Shown: positions 45,634-55,270, counted from the first letter of the stretch. The stretch is DNA of 62,049 bases from Aeromonas veronii bv. veronii (GCF_000820225.1 NZ_CDDK01000018.1:504324-566372), one strand, 5' to 3'. The notes: generated by a model not told the origin, from the letters alone. Program-made: numbers and translations.

Positions 45634-46659
45634 ATGATTCCCCAGCACGATTTTTTGGCCATGACCCGCAGCCATGAGTGGCAGCTCGATCCCTTTGAAT
45701 TTGCTCTGCCCGATGGTGCGTGGGTCAGCGTCTGGGATACGGGCGTGCTCTGTCTGGAGCCTGCCAGTGGCGCGGGCGACCAGCGGGGAGGACGCAAGGA
45801 TATCGTCCTCTCCTGCGGCACCCACGGCAACGAGACCGCCCCCATCGAGATCTGCAACCAGCTGCTGAGTCGTCTGCTCTCAGGCGAGCTGAGCGCCCGT
45901 CATCGGGTGCTGTTCCTGTTTGGCAATCCGGCTGCTATGAATCTGGGGCTGCGGGAGGTGGAGGAGAACATGAACCGGCTCTTCTCCGGAGCACACAGCA
46001 AGGGGGAGGGGCTGTGCAATCGGGAGCGGATCCGCGCCATGCGCCTCGAGCAGTATGTGAGCCGCTTCTTTGCCAATCCGGCTCGTCCCCGTTACCACTA
46101 CGACCTGCACACCGCCATTCGCGGTTCGCGCCACGAGAAGTTTGCCGTCTACCCCTTCCCCCACGAGCGGCCTCACTGCCGCGAGCAGGTGCAGTTCCTC
46201 GGTGCCTGCGGGGTGCGCACCATTCTGCTCTCCGCCAGCCCGACCACGACCTTCAGCTACTATAGCTCCCGCCAGCATGGCGCCCATGCCTTCACGGTGG
46301 AGCTGGGCAAGGTGCGCCCGTTTGGCGAGAACGATATGACCCGCTTTATCGAAACCCGCCAAGCGCTGCAGGAGCTGGTCACTCAGGATGAGGTGGCGCT
46401 GGAGCCGTGGCGGGCGGATGATTTCACCCTGTTTGCCATCGATCGGGTAATCACCAAAAAATCGGCGGACTTTCGCTTCCTGTTCGCCAGCGATGTGGAC
46501 AACTTCACCGAATTTCCGCAAGGGTTCGTGTTGGCCGAGGATGGTGAGCTGCGCTACACCGTCGAGAAGCCGCGTGAGGCGGTAGTCTTCCCCAATGCCA
46601 ATGTGGCGATCGGCCAGCGCACCGTACTTATGGTGGTGCCGACAAGGCTCTGGGAATAG
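45634..46659 (+). CDS. astE: Succinylglutamate desuccinylase AstE
   Basis: The last enzyme of the arginine succinyltransferase (AST) pathway, it cuts N-succinylglutamate into succinate and glutamate. It is a Zn-dependent M14-like amidohydrolase of 341 residues. Zn-ligand motifs: CGTHGNETAP (His and Glu) and YDLHTAIRGS (His); catalytic Glu in FTVELGKVRP. The start ATG 45634 follows GAGGGTGAG. The other ast genes are not nearby, so this is an isolated astE. A terminator follows. Confidence 0.93.
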   Translation: MIPQHDFLAMTRSHEWQLDPFEFALPDGAWVSVWDTGVLCLEPASGAGDQRGGRKDIVLSCGTHGNETAPIEICNQLLSRLLSGELSARHRVLFLFGNPAAMNLGLREVEENMNRLFSGAHSKGEGLCNRERIRAMRLEQYVSRFFANPARPRYHYDLHTAIRGSRHEKFAVYPFPHERPHCREQVQFLGACGVRTILLSASPTTTFSYYSSRQHGAHAFTVELGKVRPFGENDMTRFIETRQALQELVTQDEVALEPWRADDFTLFAIDRVITKKSADFRFLFASDVDNFTEFPQGFVLAEDGELRYTVEKPREAVVFPNANVAIGQRTVLMVVPTRLWE

Positions 46660-46760
46660 CGGTGATAGTTTTGCCTGCAGAGCGGTGATGCATCCGCAGG
46701 TGGCGCCAAGCCATTGTTTTAGTCGGCGGCTCAGACACAGCAGCGGTTAGCCGCAGTAAT

Positions 46761-46798
46761 AAAAAACGGGGCCAGTCAGATGACTGGCCCCGTTTTTT
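46761..46798. terminator. Bidirectional terminator
   Basis: The long palindrome AAAAAACGGGGCCAGTCA/TGACTGGCCCCGTTTTTT lies between the converging astE and mltD genes. Confidence 0.93.
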
Positions 46799-46819
46799 AT
46801 CGGGTTCAAGCGGTGAGGC

Positions 46820-48373
46820 TTAGCTGTTGTTCTTCACAAACAGGGTCAGCTCCTGACCAGGCTTGAGGTAATCCCCTTTATCCAGCTGATTCCAGCGCAT
46901 CACATCGTTGATGGCCACCTGGAAGCGAGCCGCGATGGAGGAGATGGAGTCGCCACGGCGAACCTGATACACCATCGATTTGTCGCTCTTCTTCCCTTGC
47001 TTGGGATAGACCACCAGCTTCATGCCTGGCTTGAGCGCCGACTTGGCATTCAGACCATTCCACTTGGCGAGCTCTTCGTGGGAGACGCCGTGTGCCTGGC
47101 TGATGCTCCACAGGTTGTCACCCGAGCGCACCTTGTAACTGACCTTGGCCTTCTGGCTGCTGCCACGGCTTGCCAGCTGTTGCGGTTTGCTGGCGGAGCT
47201 GGCCTTGCTGCTGACCTGACCGTGGGTCGGGATCACCAGTTGCTGACCGCGACGCAGGTTGTTGCTGCGCAGATTGTTGGCCAGCTTCAGCTCGTTCACG
47301 CTGACGCCATGATTCTGGGCGATGCGCGACAGGGTATCGCCACTGGTGACCTGATAGGAGCGGGTACGAATACGCTCGCTCTTGGGCAGATCGGCCAGTG
47401 CCAGCTCCAGGGTATCGGCATATTCTACCGGTACCAGCAGGCGGTAAGGGCCACGGGGCGACATCACACCACGGCTCAGGGCCGGATTGACCTCCTTGAG
47501 CTGTGACGTGCGCAGACCTGCCAGTTGGGCGGCCACGTTCAGATCGATCTGGCTGCCGGTCTCCACCACTCGCAGCTTCGGCTCGTTGGCGAGCACCGGC
47601 AACTGGATATTGTACTTGTCCGCATTGCTGATCATGTCAGCCATGGCGAGGATCTTGGGCACATACATCCGGGTTTCGCGCGGCAGATCGAGCGACCAGT
47701 AGTCGGTCGGCTTGCCTGCGCGCTGGTTACGCTGGATGGCGTTGCGCACCCGTCCTTCACCGGCATTGTAGGCGGCCAGCGTTTGCAGCCAGTCACCGTC
47801 AAAGAAGCGGTTCAGGTATTCCAGATAGTCGAGCGCCGCATTGGTGGAGGCCAGCACATCGCGCCGTCCGTCATACCAGTTGTCGTGGCGCAGACCGAAG
47901 TTTCTGCCTGTCGCTGGCACAAACTGCCAGAGTCCGACGGCATTGCTGCGGGATCGGGCATGAGGATCAAACATGCTCTCGATCATCGGGACAGTAATAA
48001 GCTCCATTGGCAGCTCACGCCGTTCAATCTCCTCTACCATCAGATAGAGGTAGGGTTCAGCCCGGCTGGCAATGGTCGCCAGATGCTTATCATTGCGCAA
48101 CAGCCACTCACGTTGCTGGCGGATGCGCGGGTTGTCCGGAGTTTCCAGTTGCATATCATCGCTGATACGCACCCACAGATTGTCCGTCTCTTCCATTTCG
48201 TCCAGCTGTTCATCGCCAAACAGGAAATGGGAAGAGTGTTTTTTATGCGCTTTTTTCTTGACCTGGGGGGACTTGATCGGCTCGATTGCCGTTAGCGCCC
48301 GGTCATCCTGATGGCTCAGGTTTTGGCAGCCGCTGAGCAACAGCGCTGCCAATAAGGCCGTTCGTACCTTCAT
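46820..48373 (-). CDS. mltD: Membrane-bound lytic transglycosylase D
   Basis: An outer-membrane-anchored peptidoglycan hydrolase of 517 residues. Signal peptide with lipobox LSGC. The SLT domain has the catalytic Glu in VPMIESMFDPHARSRSNAVG, then LWQFVPATGRNFGL and AAYNAGEGRV. Three LysM peptidoglycan-binding repeats follow (YQVTSGDTLSRIAQ, YKVRSGDNLWSISQ, YQVRRGDSISSIAA). The start ATG 48373 is supported by GGAACGAG; an upstream ATG at 48436 would add residues before the signal peptide. The order mltD-gloB is conserved in enterobacteria. Confidence 0.95.
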   Translation of the reverse strand: MKVRTALLAALLLSGCQNLSHQDDRALTAIEPIKSPQVKKKAHKKHSSHFLFGDEQLDEMEETDNLWVRISDDMQLETPDNPRIRQQREWLLRNDKHLATIASRAEPYLYLMVEEIERRELPMELITVPMIESMFDPHARSRSNAVGLWQFVPATGRNFGLRHDNWYDGRRDVLASTNAALDYLEYLNRFFDGDWLQTLAAYNAGEGRVRNAIQRNQRAGKPTDYWSLDLPRETRMYVPKILAMADMISNADKYNIQLPVLANEPKLRVVETGSQIDLNVAAQLAGLRTSQLKEVNPALSRGVMSPRGPYRLLVPVEYADTLELALADLPKSERIRTRSYQVTSGDTLSRIAQNHGVSVNELKLANNLRSNNLRRGQQLVIPTHGQVSSKASSASKPQQLASRGSSQKAKVSYKVRSGDNLWSISQAHGVSHEELAKWNGLNAKSALKPGMKLVVYPKQGKKSDKSMVYQVRRGDSISSIAARFQVAINDVMRWNQLDKGDYLKPGQELTLFVKNNS

Positions 48374-48443
48374 CTCGTTCCGGTCATTTTTAGGAAAAAC
48401 AGCTCGCATCATAAGGGGCAATGGCCCCCTGATCAAGGTTTGT

Positions 48444-49208
48444 TCAAAAAACGTCCTTCCACTGACGCAGGATGGTGAAGGTATCTACCGGATTTTCCAC
48501 GCATTTTAGCCCATGCTTTTCAGCAGAAAATTTCACTGAATCCTGTTCGCAGCGCAGAAAAATGTTGAAAGTGCGTTCGTCACCCAGCCGGGTTGGCAGG
48601 CTTGGCAGCCCTTGTTGCCGCAGTTTGCTGATCAGCCCGATCTGGCGGCGGATCGCCGGGTTGTCCGGCTCGACCGCATAGGCAAAACGCAGGTTGGAGA
48701 GGGTGTACTCGTGGGCACAATAAATGAGTGTCTCATCGGGCAGGGCGGCGAGTCGTTGCAGCGAGTGGTACATCTGCTCCGGCGTCCCTTCAAAGAGGCG
48801 GCCACAGCCGGCCGAGAAGAGGGTATCGCCACAAAACAGCATGCCGTTACCGTGGTAGGCGATGTGGCCGCGAGTGTGCCCGGGCACATGGATCACTTCG
48901 AGGGCGAGGCCGTGCCAGTTGATCTGATCGCCATCTTCCAGCCACTGACCGTGGTGATCCGGCATCGGGTCAAGTTTGGGGCCATAGAGCCGGGCGTGGG
49001 GGAAGTGGGCAAGCAGGTCGGTGACGCCCCCGACATGGTCGTGATGGTGATGGGTCAGCAGGATGGCATCGAGCACCAGCCCCAATGCCTCGAGCCGCTC
49101 CAGCACGGGGGCGGCATCGCCCGGATCGACCACCAGACAGTGATTTTCGTGGCGGATCAACCAGATGTAGTTGTCATTAAAGGCTGGAACTGTGATCACT
49201 GGATACAT
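48444..49208 (-). CDS. gloB: Hydroxyacylglutathione hydrolase GloB (glyoxalase II)
   Basis: Hydrolyses S-D-lactoylglutathione to D-lactate and glutathione in methylglyoxal detoxification. A metallo-beta-lactamase fold of 254 residues with the metal-binding THHHHDH (H53-H58), HVPGHTRGHIAY, FCGDTLFSAGCGRLF and a C-terminal NIFLR glyoxalase-II tail. The start at 49208 gives MYPVITVPAFNDNYIW, the normal N-terminus; the longer upstream frame is spurious. It is divergent from yafS. Confidence 0.95.
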   Translation of the reverse strand: MYPVITVPAFNDNYIWLIRHENHCLVVDPGDAAPVLERLEALGLVLDAILLTHHHHDHVGGVTDLLAHFPHARLYGPKLDPMPDHHGQWLEDGDQINWHGLALEVIHVPGHTRGHIAYHGNGMLFCGDTLFSAGCGRLFEGTPEQMYHSLQRLAALPDETLIYCAHEYTLSNLRFAYAVEPDNPAIRRQIGLISKLRQQGLPSLPTRLGDERTFNIFLRCEQDSVKFSAEKHGLKCVENPVDTFTILRQWKDVF

Positions 49209-49280
49209 GAGTCTGCTTCTCTTTAGGGAGGGTATCTTATATAACAGGATGGCGTTCGAAACCCCGAGTTGAGCCCTATT

Positions 49281-50003
49281 ATGCAGGTGGCACGTACCGA
49301 ACAACAAATCGAGATCCCGACCAGCTGGTCTGCATTGCCTATGGGGGACTGGGTGGCGGCCGAGATCCAGGATCGGCTCGACAACTGGTGCCCCAATCTG
49401 TTTGGGTATCATCTGCTGAAAATTGGCGCCCTGAGCGCCGAACTCTCCTGCAAACGCTCCTCCATTCGTCACCAGGTCGGGGTCGCCCCCGGCGGGCGGT
49501 TGCTCGACATGTATGGCGATCCCCTCGATCTGCCAGTGCGGACCGGCAGCGTCGATGCCTGCCTACTGGCTCACTGCCTCGATTTCTCCGCCGATCCCCA
49601 CCAAGTGTTGCGCGAAGCCGAAAGAGTGCTGACCGATGATGGCTGGCTGATCATCAGTGGCTATAACCCCATGAGTCTGGTCGGGATCGGTCACTGTGTG
49701 CCGTTCTTGCGGCGCAGAATGCCCTGGTCAGCACGGATGTTCACCCCGGGGCGGGTGACGGACTGGCTGCATCTATTGGGATGCGAGGTGATGTTCGACG
49801 AGCGCTTTGGTTATTCGTTTATGGGAAAACAGAGTTGGCACAGTTGGTGGCGAGAGAGTATCGGGCGGGATTATTGCAGGGCATTTGCATCGGTATACGT
49901 GATTGCAGCCCGTAAACGGCGCTTTCCACTGATCCCGGTGCGGCGGCGCTGGCAACTGCCAAAGTCCCTCGCCACACCGGGAATGGCCCGTCAGGGCTGG
50001 TAG
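49281..50003 (+). CDS. yafS: SAM-dependent methyltransferase-like protein YafS
   Basis: A 240-residue class I methyltransferase-like protein; the gene is located as in E. coli between gloB and rnhA. The motif region reads [28 protein letters not shown] with the post-I Asp and a DSVD-like loop, and a later [15 protein letters not shown]. The usual Gly-rich AdoMet loop is poorly preserved ([12 protein letters not shown]), so catalytic activity is uncertain. The substrate is unknown. It ends 13 bases into the 3' end of rnhA on the other strand. Confidence 0.82.
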   Translation: MQVARTEQQIEIPTSWSALPMGDWVAAEIQDRLDNWCPNLFGYHLLKIGALSAELSCKRSSIRHQVGVAPGGRLLDMYGDPLDLPVRTGSVDACLLAHCLDFSADPHQVLREAERVLTDDGWLIISGYNPMSLVGIGHCVPFLRRRMPWSARMFTPGRVTDWLHLLGCEVMFDERFGYSFMGKQSWHSWWRESIGRDYCRAFASVYVIAARKRRFPLIPVRRRWQLPKSLATPGMARQGW

Positions 50004-50455
50004 CCGGTATCTTCGGCCAGATCCTTGCCGCAGGCGGCCTCTCTGGCCAGCTCGTCGCACCGTTCGTTCTCCGGATGGCCGGAGTGACCCTTCACCCAGA
50101 GCCACTCAATCTGGTGGCGACCCACTTCCGCATCCAGCTCCTTCCAGAGATCGACGTTCTTGACCGGTTGGCGGTTGGCGGTCATCCACCCTTTCTTCTT
50201 CCAGCCGATGATCCACTGGGTGATCCCCTGGCGGACATACTGGCTGTCGGTGGTGAGGCGTACCTTGCACGGTTCGTTGAGGGTGCGCAGCCCCATGATG
50301 GCGGCCATCAGCTCCATCCGGTTATTGGTGGTCAACTTGAATCCGGCGGAAATCTCTTTGCGGTGCTTGCCGTAGACCATGACGGCCCCGTAACCACCCG
50401 GGCCCGGATTGCCGAGGCAGGAGCCGTCGGTATAGACATCAATCTGTTTTAACAT
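49991..50455 (-). CDS. rnhA: Ribonuclease HI
   Basis: Cleaves RNA in RNA-DNA hybrids. From ATG 50455 it has 154 residues, and the catalytic set falls at the E. coli numbers: D10 in [15 protein letters not shown]48 in [10 protein letters not shown]70 in TTDSQYV, H124 and D134 in [10 protein letters not shown]. This agreement fixes the start. An upstream TTG at 50461 would only add two residues. Immediately upstream, a second copy of the first codons is present (see repeat at 50438-50481). The gene overlaps the end of yafS on the opposite strand by 13 bases and is divergent from dnaQ. Confidence 0.95.
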   Translation of the reverse strand: MLKQIDVYTDGSCLGNPGPGGYGAVMVYGKHRKEISAGFKLTTNNRMELMAAIMGLRTLNEPCKVRLTTDSQYVRQGITQWIIGWKKKGWMTANRQPVKNVDLWKELDAEVGRHQIEWLWVKGHSGHPENERCDELAREAACGKDLAEDTGYQP

Positions 50456-50481
50456 GAGCAATCAATCTGTTTTAACATGAG
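50438..50481 (-). repeat. Tandem 23-base duplication at the rnhA start, creating a mini-ORF
   Basis: Two exact 21-base copies (50438-50458 and 50461-50481) separated by CA duplicate the rnhA start codon and the next five codons. The upstream copy opens a nine-codon frame from ATG 50478 to TAA at 50449, which overlaps the true start (ATG 50455). The sequence just before the true ATG is thus repeat DNA with no clear ribosome site, so rnhA may depend on translation of the mini-ORF. Confidence 0.85.
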
Positions 50482-50534
50482 GCTTGGGGTAAACTAGCGA
50501 GTAAGTAAAGCCGAAGTTTGACATAGATTGGATC

Positions 50535-51269
50535 ATGAACACACCCCAACTGAATCGCCAGATCATTCTGGATACTGAAACCACAGGTATGAATACGGCG
50601 GGCGGCCCTGTCTATCTGGGGCACCGCATTATCGAAATCGGCTGTGTGGAGGTGATCAACCGCAAGCTGACCGGTAACCACTATCACGTCTATATCAAGC
50701 CTGATCGTCTGGTCGACCCGGAAGCGATCCAGGTGCACGGTATCACCGACGAGTTCCTGCGTGACAAACCGTCGTTCAGCCAGATTGCCGATGAATTCCT
50801 CGAGTTCATCCGCGGCGCCGAACTGATAGCCCACAACGCACCGTTTGACGTGAGCTTCATGGACTACGAGTTCAGCAAGCTCGGACTCAACTTCAAGACG
50901 GCGGATATCTGCACCATCACAGATACCCTGGCGATGGCGCGGGATCTCTTCCCCGGCAAGCGCAACAACCTGGATGTGCTGTGCGATCGTTACGGTATCG
51001 ACAACTCCCACCGTACCCTGCACGGGGCTCTGCTCGATGCGGAGATCCTGGCTGACGTCTATCTGTTGATGACCGGTGGTCAGACCAAACTCAATCTGGC
51101 CACCGAGAGCAACGAAAACGAAAACAATCAGGACACCAGCATTCGCCGGTTGGAGAGCAACCGACCCGCCATCAAGGTGGTGCGTGCCTGTGCCGAGGTT
51201 CAGGCCCTGCACGAAGCGAGACTGGATCTGGTACAGAAGAAGGGAGGAAGTTGTCTGTGGCGGCAATGA
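50535..51269 (+). CDS. dnaQ: DNA polymerase III epsilon subunit (proofreading exonuclease)
   Basis: The 3'-5' exonuclease of the replicative polymerase, 244 residues. Exo I: DTETTG (D13, E15); Exo II: HNAPFDVSFMDYE; Exo III: HGALLDAE, the DEDDh class. A hinge follows with QTKLNL near residue 185, matching the beta-clamp binding site position of E. coli DnaQ, then a C-terminal part for contacting the alpha subunit. It is divergent from rnhA, as in E. coli, and overlaps the next gene. Confidence 0.96.
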   Translation: MNTPQLNRQIILDTETTGMNTAGGPVYLGHRIIEIGCVEVINRKLTGNHYHVYIKPDRLVDPEAIQVHGITDEFLRDKPSFSQIADEFLEFIRGAELIAHNAPFDVSFMDYEFSKLGLNFKTADICTITDTLAMARDLFPGKRNNLDVLCDRYGIDNSHRTLHGALLDAEILADVYLLMTGGQTKLNLATESNENENNQDTSIRRLESNRPAIKVVRACAEVQALHEARLDLVQKKGGSCLWRQ

Positions 51270-52531
51270 GCAAGTGGTGTGCCGGTCTGCTGTTGTTGCT
51301 CTCGCTGGGGGCGGCGGCGACCGAGGTATTTGCCCCTTCCGATATTCCGCTGCTGGATAACCGCTTTCGCATCGATTACGGCGTGAAGGAGATCACCTTC
51401 ATCATCAAGCGCAAGCCGGGCACCCCGTCCGTGATCCTGGTTCGCCCCGATGGCAGCAAGCTTTACGTGGGCAAGGTCAAACCCGCAGATGTGGGTTGGC
51501 TGGCGCTGCCGGAGCATGATCTCATTACCCTGCGCAATCCCATGCCGGGCCCCTGGCAGGCGATTGGCGAGGTGGATCCCGACAACCGGGTGCGCATTCT
51601 CTCCGATATCCGGCTCGATATCGCTGCCCTGCCGATGCAGCTCTATCAGGGGGAGGTGGTCAAGCTCAAGGCGTGGTTGCTGATCAATGGTAAGCCGCCG
51701 AAAGATAAATACTATCTCTCTGATCTTGGCATGACCGTCAAGCTGCAATCGTTCAGCGATGCCGATAAGAAAGAGGTCGTGCTGGATCAAGTACTTGGCC
51801 ACTATCGCGATGATGGCAAGGGGCTAGATGAGGTGCCAGGCGATGGCATCATGACGGCGGAAGTGACGCTGCAGGATATTCCCGGTGGCAAGTACCGCGC
51901 AATGTTCAGCACGGGCAATCAGGTGTTTGTCCGTGCCCGTTATCAGGATGTGCTGCTTTACCCCTATCCGTTCAGCTATAACTTGTCGCCGCCTTCGGAT
52001 GAGCTGGGTGCCAAGCTCTCACTGCTAATCGACCGTGATGAGCTGGATCCCGCTTCCGTGGTGGTCAAGGGGAGTGTGACCAGCAATGTGGGCGGCCTCT
52101 ACGAGTTCAGCGAGACCGCCAGTGACCCCAAGCTTGATATCGATCTCTCCAACATCAAGGAGGTCGGTCAGCATGAGGTGAAAGCAACTCTCTATGGCAC
52201 CACTCGCCTCGGCCGTGAGCTGAAAATCGAGTTGCCGGTGAAAACCTTTAATGTCTTCCCGCCACCGCCGCCTCCTGTAGAGGTGGTGTCGGCCGCTGCA
52301 CCGGCCTCCAGTGCCGAGGCGACCCATGAAGCTCCGGCAGAGGAGGAAATGGGCTGGCTGATCTGGGCATTGGCGGGTGGTGGTGTGCTGCTGGCAGTAT
52401 TGGGTGGGGTCGGGTTTGTTGTGATACAAAAACGGCGTGCCCTGAAGCGTGCTCTGGCCGCTGCGCAGGCCGAGAATCAGCAAGCCGGACAACCTGCTGC
52501 CAAGCTGGATCTCAATCTGCCAGAGCAGTAA
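51257..52531 (+). CDS. TIGR03503-type periplasmic/membrane protein
   Basis: A 424-residue protein with a signal peptide, a large beta-rich periplasmic part (opening VFAPSDIPLLDNRFRIDYGVKEITFIIKR), a Pro/Ala-rich linker (PPPPPPVEVV near residue 335), one membrane helix (about residues 370-395, ALAGGGVLLAVLGGVGFVV), and a basic then Ala/Gln-rich cytoplasmic tail. This layout matches the TIGR03503 family, which I recall in Vibrio, Shewanella and Aeromonas with no known function. GTG 51257 is chosen because GGAGG lies 9 bases upstream; ATG 51266 is the alternative. It overlaps the end of dnaQ, so the two are probably co-transcribed. Confidence 0.8.
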   Translation: MAAMSKWCAGLLLLLSLGAAATEVFAPSDIPLLDNRFRIDYGVKEITFIIKRKPGTPSVILVRPDGSKLYVGKVKPADVGWLALPEHDLITLRNPMPGPWQAIGEVDPDNRVRILSDIRLDIAALPMQLYQGEVVKLKAWLLINGKPPKDKYYLSDLGMTVKLQSFSDADKKEVVLDQVLGHYRDDGKGLDEVPGDGIMTAEVTLQDIPGGKYRAMFSTGNQVFVRARYQDVLLYPYPFSYNLSPPSDELGAKLSLLIDRDELDPASVVVKGSVTSNVGGLYEFSETASDPKLDIDLSNIKEVGQHEVKATLYGTTRLGRELKIELPVKTFNVFPPPPPPVEVVSAAAPASSAEATHEAPAEEEMGWLIWALAGGGVLLAVLGGVGFVVIQKRRALKRALAAAQAENQQAGQPAAKLDLNLPEQ

Positions 52532-52567
52532 CCCTCGTGCTGAAGTGGCGTGATGCCAGATATAGCA

Positions 52568-52599
52568 AACCGCCCTGATAAGCAGGGCGGTTTTTTTTA
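52568..52599 (+). terminator. Terminator after TIGR03503-type gene
   Basis: The stem AAACCGCCCT/AGGGCGGTTT is followed by further T residues; it also suits the converging HD-GYP gene. Confidence 0.9.
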
Positions 52600-52624
52600 G
52601 TTCATAAACAGAACAAGCTGGCTA

Positions 52625-54145
52625 TCAGTGTTCGCCGATATAGACATCCTTGTTCTGCTCGCGGATCTCGAGGAACTTGTCCAGATTGGCCATCATCAGC
52701 TCGACCAGCTGGGGGTCGAAATGCTGCCCCTTCTCCTCTTCAATCAGGGCCAGCACCTTGTCCAGCGGCCACGCCTTCTTGTAGCAGCGATCCGAACCCA
52801 GGGCATCGAACACGTCAGCCAGCGCCACAATCCGCCCCTCCAGCGGAATATCCGTCCCTTTCAGACCGCGGGGATAGCCACTGCCATTCCACTTCTCATG
52901 GTGATTGCCAGCGATGGTGGCACCAATCTGGAACAGCGCCAGATCGCTGCCGGAGAGCATATCCTGCCCGAGCTGGGCGTGGGTTTTCATGATCTCCCAC
53001 TCCTCCGCTGTCAGCTTGCCCGGCTTGTGCAAGATGGCATCGGGAATTCCCACCTTGCCAATATCATGGAGCGGCGAGGCACGTTTCACCAGCTCGCTCT
53101 GCTCTTCGCTCATGCCCATCAGGTGGCAGAACTGTTCGGTATAGAGCGCGACTCGTTTGACGTGCAGTCCTGACTCTTTTGAACGGGTTTCGACCAGTTC
53201 GCCGATGCGATAGATGATCTCCCGCTGGTTGTCGGCGATCACCTCATTGAGCCGGATATTCTCCAGCGCCACTATGATGTTTTCGGTAAACAGCGTCAGC
53301 AGACTGGTATCGATCTGGCTGAGCTGGCGGGTGGTCTCGATGTGGAATAGCAGGTGGTGGCGCGGATTCTGGCAGTAGAGCACCATCTGGGTGGCGTTAT
53401 AGACGTTGCTGCGCTTGCTCATAGCCTGGCGCAGGATCTCCGGCGCGTCCGTGAGGAGCATGGCGGGATGGCCGGGGAGCAGGGGCTCCAATATTTGATC
53501 CTTCACCTCATAGGCGTATTGCTTGACGTCGTATATCTGGGTTTCCCCCAGATGGAGCAGGGCGCTGAGCTGCTCCTGGGCGCCTTCGACAAACTGGCGC
53601 AGGGCCCGTTTCTCAAAGATCCCCTTGGAGGCTTCGATGACTTTTTCCAGCCCCTGACGGTTACTCTCCAGGGTGCGGATATCCCGATATGAGCGCAGGC
53701 TGGCCCGCAGCAGGGTGCGCAGCTTCTGGGAGGTGAGCTCGGTTTTATCCTTGTAGTCGTTGATGTCGTAGTTGGTGACGACGTCATCTTCCGGCGCCTG
53801 GCCGGGTTGGCCGGTACGCAGCACGATGCGTACCATCTTGTTTTGCAGATCTTCACGGACGTATTTGACGACATCGAGGCCGGCGTGGTCGACCTCCATC
53901 ACCACGTCCAGCAGCAACAGGGCAACGTCCGGGGTGGTGGCCAGCAACTCTTTGGCCTGTGCCGCGGAATAGGCATGCAGAAAATCGATGGGGCGATTGT
54001 CAAACTCGAATTTGTTCAAGGTGATTTTGGTGATGCGATGCACTTCAGGCTCATCGTCAACAATCATCACCTTCCAGCCCGCTTGCTGTGCGTCGGGGAG
54101 GGAGAGATCGTCATCATCAATAATCAGGATCTGGTCATCCATCAT
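52625..54145 (-). CDS. Response regulator with DUF3369 and HD-GYP domain
   Basis: A predicted cyclic-di-GMP phosphodiesterase of 506 residues. Order: a receiver domain (VMIVDDEPEVHRITK with the phospho-Asp in LLLLDVVMEVDHAG), a DUF3369 middle region (about 165-310), and an HD-GYP domain with HDIGKVGIPDAIL and NHHEKWNGSGYPRGLKGTDIP. The GYP signature and metal-ligand His/Asp set look intact. It would lower cyclic-di-GMP and so favour motility over biofilm. No partner kinase is adjacent. Confidence 0.93.
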   Translation of the reverse strand: MMDDQILIIDDDDLSLPDAQQAGWKVMIVDDEPEVHRITKITLNKFEFDNRPIDFLHAYSAAQAKELLATTPDVALLLLDVVMEVDHAGLDVVKYVREDLQNKMVRIVLRTGQPGQAPEDDVVTNYDINDYKDKTELTSQKLRTLLRASLRSYRDIRTLESNRQGLEKVIEASKGIFEKRALRQFVEGAQEQLSALLHLGETQIYDVKQYAYEVKDQILEPLLPGHPAMLLTDAPEILRQAMSKRSNVYNATQMVLYCQNPRHHLLFHIETTRQLSQIDTSLLTLFTENIIVALENIRLNEVIADNQREIIYRIGELVETRSKESGLHVKRVALYTEQFCHLMGMSEEQSELVKRASPLHDIGKVGIPDAILHKPGKLTAEEWEIMKTHAQLGQDMLSGSDLALFQIGATIAGNHHEKWNGSGYPRGLKGTDIPLEGRIVALADVFDALGSDRCYKKAWPLDKVLALIEEEKGQHFDPQLVELMMANLDKFLEIREQNKDVYIGEH

Positions 54146-54466
54146 ACAATCCTGTTTGGCATCCTGTGCTTACATTAACTGCTTCACTAAGGATAGGAAA
54201 CTTATTGGGAAATAAAATTTGATCTCGAAAAACTATGGTCGAAATAAGCAAATGGAACCCTTTGTAACTATGGCGTTGTCCGGCTGCTTTCTTTGCCCAA
54301 TCATGGAGCTAGCGTGCATAAAGCCTATGTCTGGATTGGGGGGTGGACGCCAGTGGTTGGGGATGTTTGAATCCAGCTTGTAGCTATTAGACGAGAAATA
54401 ATCTTATTTGATAGTAATTCCTATTTGCGTGTAGCATGGGCGACACACTCAACGAGGAGCCCCATC

Positions 54467-55270
54467 GTGTCCCCATCTCTGCCTCCCAATCGTCCCCGTC
54501 TGCTGACTGTCAAAGCCATCACCCAGATCACCCCCCATTTGCGTCGCATCACCTTTGGTGGCAGCGAGTTGGCTGACTATCCCTTTACCTGCGGTGGGGC
54601 CCATATCAAGGTGATGCTGGCCCAGCCCCATCAGGTAGAGCCGGTGCTGCCTGCCATGACCCCGAGCGGCCCGCGCTGGAGTGACCCGGCTGACAAGCCG
54701 GTGATCCGCACCTACACCATCCGCGCGTTTCGCCGTGATGAGCAGGAAATTGATATCGACTTCGTGCTGCACGGTGACGGCGGGCCCGCCAGCGCCTTTG
54801 CTACCCATGCCAAGCCGGGAGAGAAGGTGATCCTCTCCGGGCCGGGTGGTCCCAACCCCATGCTGCAATCGGCCGATCACTACTGCTTGGTGGGGGATCT
54901 CACCGCCTTGCCCGCCATCATGGCGATGTGTGAGGTGATGCCTGCCGATGCCAGAGGGGAAATTGCGATTCTGGTGCCGGATCAGGCCGATGCTCAGCCG
55001 TTGACGCTGCCGGTCGGGGTGCGCTGTCACTGGTTTGTCGGCGAGCCCGAGTCCAGCGGCCTGCTGGAGCATGTGATTGCTCTGCCGCTGGTGCGCGATG
55101 GTGGCTTCTTCTGGCTGGGTGGGGAAGAGGCGCTGGTGCTGCCGCTGCGCCGCCATTTTCGTTCCGTGCTCGAGGTGGATCGTCAGTCACTCTACGCCGT
55201 GCCGTACTGGCGCCGGGGCAAGAGTGAAGAGGCCTATCACCAGACCCGTCACGATGTGATGGATAATTAA
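54467..55270 (+). CDS. viuB: Siderophore-interacting protein (ViuB-type ferric reductase)
   Basis: A cytoplasmic FAD-dependent NAD(P)H reductase that releases iron from imported siderophore. The 267-residue protein has the FAD-binding RTYTIR motif after LRRITFGG, then DFVLHGDGGPASAFATHAKPGEKVILSGPGG, the NAD(P)-like middle domain (VGDLTALPAIMAM) and the C-terminal PYWRRGKSEEAYH of the SIP family. GTG 54467 follows GAGGAG by 8 bases. It precedes the siderophore ABC operon, with a strong Fur box between. Confidence 0.9.
   Translation: MSPSLPPNRPRLLTVKAITQITPHLRRITFGGSELADYPFTCGGAHIKVMLAQPHQVEPVLPAMTPSGPRWSDPADKPVIRTYTIRAFRRDEQEIDIDFVLHGDGGPASAFATHAKPGEKVILSGPGGPNPMLQSADHYCLVGDLTALPAIMAMCEVMPADARGEIAILVPDQADAQPLTLPVGVRCHWFVGEPESSGLLEHVIALPLVRDGGFFWLGGEEALVLPLRRHFRSVLEVDRQSLYAVPYWRRGKSEEAYHQTRHDVMDN

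Noticed and set aside
54262..54270. TTGTAACTA, a full match to the core of E. coli Ter sites
   Set aside because: The outer conserved G and flanks are missing, and a 9-base match is expected by chance about once in two windows of this size.
54390..54425. AT-rich Fur-like sequence upstream of viuB
   Set aside because: The best window matched only about 9 of 16 consensus positions, far below the site at 55305.
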